A stretch of 64,000 nt of DNA, taken from positions 1,488,001 through 1,552,000 of the forward strand of contig CBDCMP010000007.1 in the NCBI GenBank assembly GCA_965218985.1, in the 5' to 3' direction. The notes below the pieces were generated by a model. The model ran no database searches and had not been told where the DNA came from. It was given only the letters and a program-made list of their open reading frames with translations. The DNA is from Pseudopedobacter sp965218985 (lineage in GTDB: Bacteria; Bacteroidota; Bacteroidia; Sphingobacteriales; Sphingobacteriaceae). Made by a program: the position numbers and the translations under genes. This document shows, piece after piece, positions 60,041-64,000 of this stretch (positions are counted from its first letter, which is position 1; each line of letters starts with the position of its first letter).

Positions 60041-62080
60041 ATGTTTAAGCGTAGAATTTTTTTGTTATTTATATTAGCTATTCAAAGCCTTTTTGTCTTA
60101 GGCCAGGAAACCAATTCTTTAGGGATGAAAATGATTAACATCCCTAAAGGTGAGTTTTTGATGGGTACAAACGGGTATGGAGAAAATTACGATGAATCTC
60201 CAGCACATGTTGTTAAATTGTCTAAAGACTTTAAAATGTCCGCAACAGAGGTTACTAATAAACAATATGAGCTATTTGATCCGACACATAAAAATCTTAG
60301 GGGAAAAGATGGTTTTTCAAAAGATGATGATGAGGCCGTTATATTCGTTAATTATAAAGAAGCGAAGGCCTTTTGTAAATGGCTGACAAAAAGAGAAGGC
60401 AGAAATTACAGATTACCCACAGAGGCGGAATGGGAATACGCCTGTAGAGCAGAATCATATACTGATTATAACACAGGTGATAAACTAGCTGAAACCTATC
60501 AAAAGAACCAGACGACGGTCTGGGATACTGAACCTGTGAATTTGAAAGTTGCTCAAAACCTTCCAAACAAATGGGGAATTTATGATATGCATGGAAATGT
60601 AGAAGAATGGTGTAGTGATTGGTATGGCCCATATTCATCAGAAAATCAACAGGACCCAATAGGTGTGCTCCATGGATTGTTTAGAGTTACAAGGGGTGGA
60701 AGTCATAGCACTCCTGTAAGGTATTTAAGATCTGCAAACAGGATGGCAATGATTCCAGAGGACAATAGCTATTTAGTTGGGTTTCGAGTTGTTCAGCAGA
60801 GTTTTCCAACATCAACCCCAAAAAGTGCAGCACCATTGTCAGCCGTTTTTCAAAATGTAAATAATGAAGTTAAAGTTTGGGAAAAGGAGACAAAAGCTGT
60901 TTTTAAAGATCCTTTATCTTATGTGAATGAGGATAAATGTGTTCTACAGGTCCCATTGTATGCTCATAACCACTGTCCTGCCATCACCTGGTGTCCCAAC
61001 GGAGATTTGCTGGCGATATGGTTCTCTACAAATGACGAGTCAGGAAGAGAAATGCAGATTTTAGGCAGCCGTTTTCGTAATAACCAACAAAGTTGGGACA
61101 ATGCCTCTTTGTTTTTTAAAGTTCCAGATCGTAACATGACCGGTTCTTCATTATTAAATGATGGAGATGGAGTATTATACTATATGAATGGAGTTGAAGC
61201 AGCTGGAAGTTGGGAGAATCTAGCTATGGTACTTAGGAAAAGTATTGATAACGGGGCTACTTGGTCTGCTCCAGAAATGGCGGAGCCTGAGCATAAGACC
61301 GGTCATCAGGTTATTGCAGGTATGTTTAAAAGTGAACAAGGATGGTTAATCCAACCAGCCGATGCAACACCATGGGGTGAAGGAGGTACAGTGTTACACA
61401 TCAGTAGAGACAATGGCGCACACTGGAGTAATCCTTCCGATAGTGGTCTTAAAACAGAATTTAGGGAAGGAGGAGAGGGAAACCTGATTGCAGGAATTCA
61501 TGCTGGTGTAGTTCAGCTAAATAATGGAGATTTAATGGCTCTTGGAAGAGGGAATTCCATCGCCCTAGAAGACATATCTGACTTGCGTATGCCTTTGAGT
61601 ATTTCAGCCAATATGGGCAAAACCTGGACTTATCATGCCAGCGAATTTAATCCTATTGGCGGCGGTCAACGCCTGGTGTTACGTAGGCTAAATGAAGGCC
61701 CTTTACTGTTAATTTCATTTACTAATCATCCATCTGAGAAAAATCCTGAAAGAACAGGAATGATATTTAAAGATAGTGAAGGCAATAATTTCAAAGGATA
61801 CGGCATGTTCGCTGCTTTATCTTTTGATGAAGGGAAGACCTGGCCGGTGAAAAAATTATTAGTGGATGGGAAATCCCGATTTTTAAATGGCGGTGCATGG
61901 ACAGGAGCATTTAAGATGGACGCTGAACACGCAGAACCTCGGGGTTATTTGGCAGCTACTGAAACTCCTGATGATATGATTCACCTGATTAGTAGTGCTA
62001 TATATTATGAGTTTAATTTGAAATGGCTCATGCAACCTGCTATAGCAACGAAAGTGGAAAAAATTTCGGAGGATAAATAA
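60041..62080 (+). CDS. FGE-fold (SUMF1-like) plus Asp-box/sialidase-like fusion protein
   Basis: 679 residues with a signal peptide (FLLFILAIQSLFVLGQ). Residues ~22-255 are an FGE-sulfatase-type domain (MINIPKGEFLMGTNGYGENYDESPAHVV, YRLPTEAEWEYACRA, GIYDMHGNVEEWCSDWYG, RGGSHSTPVRYLRSANR, GFRVV). The cysteine pair needed by true formylglycine-generating enzymes after GGS is missing (S, T and L there). Residues ~300-670 are a beta-propeller with four Asp boxes (SIDNGATW, SRDNGAHW, SANMGKTW, SFDEGKTW) as in sialidases, but the FRIP motif is absent (VLQVPLYAHNHCP instead). Activity is therefore uncertain. Secreted or surface located. Confidence 0.85.
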   Translation: MFKRRIFLLFILAIQSLFVLGQETNSLGMKMINIPKGEFLMGTNGYGENYDESPAHVVKLSKDFKMSATEVTNKQYELFDPTHKNLRGKDGFSKDDDEAVIFVNYKEAKAFCKWLTKREGRNYRLPTEAEWEYACRAESYTDYNTGDKLAETYQKNQTTVWDTEPVNLKVAQNLPNKWGIYDMHGNVEEWCSDWYGPYSSENQQDPIGVLHGLFRVTRGGSHSTPVRYLRSANRMAMIPEDNSYLVGFRVVQQSFPTSTPKSAAPLSAVFQNVNNEVKVWEKETKAVFKDPLSYVNEDKCVLQVPLYAHNHCPAITWCPNGDLLAIWFSTNDESGREMQILGSRFRNNQQSWDNASLFFKVPDRNMTGSSLLNDGDGVLYYMNGVEAAGSWENLAMVLRKSIDNGATWSAPEMAEPEHKTGHQVIAGMFKSEQGWLIQPADATPWGEGGTVLHISRDNGAHWSNPSDSGLKTEFREGGEGNLIAGIHAGVVQLNNGDLMALGRGNSIALEDISDLRMPLSISANMGKTWTYHASEFNPIGGGQRLVLRRLNEGPLLLISFTNHPSEKNPERTGMIFKDSEGNNFKGYGMFAALSFDEGKTWPVKKLLVDGKSRFLNGGAWTGAFKMDAEHAEPRGYLAATETPDDMIHLISSAIYYEFNLKWLMQPAIATKVEKISEDK

Positions 62081-62226
62081 CAAATTAAAGCAATTTAAAA
62101 GGAAGAAGTAGGAGACTAAGAAAGCCTTGTAATGACGTTCAGTGCTTAATTCTTAATTTTATAATAGACAATATTAATATTAAAACTGTGTGAAAGCATT
62201 GTATTTATTAGGTGAGGTAATATGAG

Positions 62227-62243
62227 TTCTCTTCATAAGAGAA
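62227..62243 (+). other. Short perfect hairpin before the symporter gene
   Basis: TTCTCTT (62227-62233) and AAGAGAA (62237-62243) with a 3-base loop, about 30 bases before the symporter ATG. It may affect translation or, on the other strand, termination. Confidence 0.35.
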
Positions 62244-62272
62244 AAATAATAGAATAATTAAACAATTTAAAA

Positions 62273-63771
62273 ATGAAGCTTCCACTTCTTGACTTATGTG
62301 TTTTTTTAGTTTACATGTTGGGGATAATTATTTTCGGATGTTCTTTCTATTTTAAAACAGATCGGTTGCCGCTTATACATCAGGTGGAGGTAAACTTCCT
62401 GCCTGGGCAGTTGGAATGTCCATTTTTGCATCTTTTGTAAGTAGTATCAGCTTTCTTGCTCTTCCCGGTAACGCTTATTTAAGTAATTGGAACGGCTTTG
62501 TGTTTAGTCTTTCCATTCCAATAGCAGCATTTATAGCTGTCAAATTTTTTGTACCGCTGTATCGTAAAGTTAATAGTCTGTCTGCCTATACCTTTTTGGA
62601 GATGCGTTTTGACCCTTGGGCCAGAATTTATGCATCTGCGTGTTATCTCTTAACACAAATCGCACGAATGGGAGCTATTATGTACTTACTGGCTTTGCCA
62701 ATGAATGCGCTTTTTGGTTGGAATATTTCTATAATAATTGTTCTGACAGGAATATGTGTAATGATTTATTCTTTGCTGGGAGGTATAAAAGCTGTTATCT
62801 GGACAGATGCCATACAAGGTGCCGTTTTAATAGCAGGAGCTTTAACCTGTGTGATAATTTTATTGTTCTCTATGCCAGAAGGACCTACACAAACTATTGA
62901 AATTGCAAATGCATATGATAAATTTAGCCTGGGAAGTTTCGATTTAAATTTTTCTGAATCTACCTTTTGGGTGATTCTAATATATGGATTGGTGATTAAC
63001 GTTCAGAATTTTGGAATAGATCAAAATTATGTTCAAAGGTATATGACCACAAATTCTATTAAAGAAGCTAATTTTTCTACATGGTTTGGCAGTTTGCTAT
63101 ATATCCCAGTTTCTTTATTATTTTTTACAATTGGTACCGCTCTATTCGCTTACTATAAAATACACCCAGAACTTTTACCGGGAGCACTCCGATCTATGGA
63201 TAAAGCTGATAGAGTATTTCCTTATTTTATTGTACATGGCCTTCCAAAGGGATTGACAGGCTTGTTGGTGGCTTCCATTTTTGCTGCCGGCATGAGTACA
63301 ATATCCACCAGTTTAAACAGTACTGCAACAGTTATTTTAACAGATTATTATCAGCGTTATTTCAACAAAAGTAGCACAGATAAGAGTTCTATTAAAGTAT
63401 TGTACATAGCATCTACTGTCATGGGTGTTTTAGGGATGATTTCCGCTTTGGCCATGACTCAAGTGAAAAGTGCATTGGACGCCTGGTGGGCATTGTCTTC
63501 TATTTTTAGCGGAGGTATGCTAGGGCTGTTTTTATTAGGTTATTTTTCTAGTAAGGTAAGAAGCGTAGACGCAGCCATAGGTGTTGCGGTTGGAGTTCTA
63601 GCTATCTGCTGGGTGAGTTTGTCTCCTATTTATTTCACTAAAGGATTATGGGTGTCTTTTAAAAATCCTTTACACGCTAATTTAGCGATTGTGGTTGGTA
63701 CGACCGCCATATTTTTGTCTGGGTTTTTAATGTACAATCTGTTTGGAAATAGAAAGTTGGCTACTGACTAA
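62273..63771 (+). pseudogene. SSS-family sodium:solute symporter with a one-base frameshift near the start
   Basis: From the ATG at 62273 the frame reads MKLPLLDLCVFLVYMLGIIIFGCSFYFK, a normal SSS start, but then goes out of frame. In the next frame the same region reads NRSVAAYTSGGGKLPAWAVGMSIFASFVSSISFLALPGNAYL and continues as a full transporter to 63771 (11-12 more membrane segments, YSLLGGIKAVIWTDAIQGAV, GMSTISTSLNSTATVILTDYYQRYF). The shift is at a run of four A (62354-62357); five A would restore FYFKNRS. The 62416 start is not real. Family members carry sialic acid, sugars and other solutes with sodium. Confidence 0.85.
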
Positions 63772-63891
63772 AAGAATGTATAATCTGAATATTCTTTAGA
63801 ACAAGAATATAACAGGAAGAGTAATTGAAATTGTTTTTTCAAACATGTTATTTTGAAATTTAGGCGCAATGCCGAATTTAAAAACAGTGCT

Positions 63892-64000
63892 ATGTATAAT
63901 AATTCATCAAAAGAAGTTTGGCTGGTGGCCAGTGGAGATTTACGTTTGTCTGCAAACCAAAGTTGTTGGGCAGCCCAAGAAGAAATGGAGCATTTACTTG
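63892..64000 (+). CDS. N-terminal part of a sugar-isomerase-like protein, cut by window edge
   Basis: From the ATG at 63892 the frame is open to the window end (36 codons): MYNNSSKEVWLVASGDLRLS and then ANQSCWAAQEEMEHLL. The start VWLVASGDLRLSANQ resembles the beginning of fucose/arabinose-isomerase-like proteins in Bacteroidota. It follows the symporter by 120 bases and may be part of the same sugar locus. Only a short piece is visible, so the function is tentative. Confidence 0.45.
   Translation, partial: MYNNSSKEVWLVASGDLRLSANQSCWAAQEEMEHLL

Noticed and set aside
1..64000. CRISPR arrays, tRNA or rRNA genes, insertion sequences, prophage
   Set aside because: No regularly spaced repeats, no cloverleaf-like sequences, and no transposase, integrase or phage-like protein were seen on either strand.

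Overview
The window reads as chromosomal DNA of a Bacteroidota member, most likely a Sphingobacteriaceae (Pedobacter-like) bacterium. The evidence is two SusC/SusD pairs, Bacteroidota-type promoters (a TTG at -33 and TAnnTTTG at -7), many surface lipoproteins and the style of the 2-oxoglutarate dehydrogenase, glnS and B12-dependent ribonucleotide reductase genes. No rRNA, tRNA, CRISPR array, insertion sequence or phage gene was seen. This taxonomic call comes from reading protein sequence only.

Layout. 1-4.2 kb: the end of sucA (its start lies off the left edge) and sucB, closed by a clear terminator. 4.2-8.5 kb: an envelope glycan group (GtrA-like flippase, GT-C glycosyltransferase, outer-membrane protein, GT14-like transferase). 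8.6-13 kb: housekeeping genes (SDR-DUF2867 protein, CBS protein, small membrane protein, glnS). 13.2-15.1 kb: a RES/Xre toxin-antitoxin pair with a 22-bp palindromic operator, and a lipoprotein amidase. 15.1-21.1 kb: an SNF2 helicase and a topoisomerase IB, mixed with decayed genes: a small ORF with an internal TGA, a relic with several lesions and a frameshifted DUF4396 gene. 21.2-26.7 kb: an LVIVD-repeat lipoprotein, a small outer-membrane protein and the class II ribonucleotide reductase, which has two inverted DnaA-box-like sites upstream. 26.7-31.2 kb: xylose genes (LacI-type regulator, xylB, xylA) with a palindromic operator lying on the xylB -33 element, then a nuclease-inhibitor-like gene.

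31.5-53.9 kb is a polysaccharide utilization locus: GntR regulator, two-domain mannose-6-phosphate isomerase, MFS sugar porter, sialate-O-acetylesterase-like SGNH esterase, SusC, SusD, two surface lipoproteins (DUF4959/5000-like and DUF4998-like), GH92 alpha-mannosidase, GH16-like enzyme, GH2 beta-galactosidase and an AraC regulator. The probable logic is that surface proteins bind and cut a mannose- and galactose-containing, possibly acetylated glycan, SusCD imports the pieces, periplasmic enzymes free mannose and galactose, the MFS porter brings sugar into the cytoplasm and ManA feeds mannose-6-phosphate into glycolysis. A TATGTACAAA motif occurs both in the gntR-manA gap and before susC, suggesting that one regulator controls both ends.

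54.2-64 kb is a second SusCD locus with a DapA/NanA-type aldolase, an FGE-fold plus Asp-box fusion and an SSS symporter, a set that resembles sialic-acid or acylated-sugar use. Two of its key genes are broken: the aldolase carries two in-frame stops and the symporter has a one-base frameshift in an A-run. A final sugar-isomerase-like gene runs off the right edge. The decay of this locus, and the possible coupling of a degenerate kinase fold to ManA, are the most interesting points.
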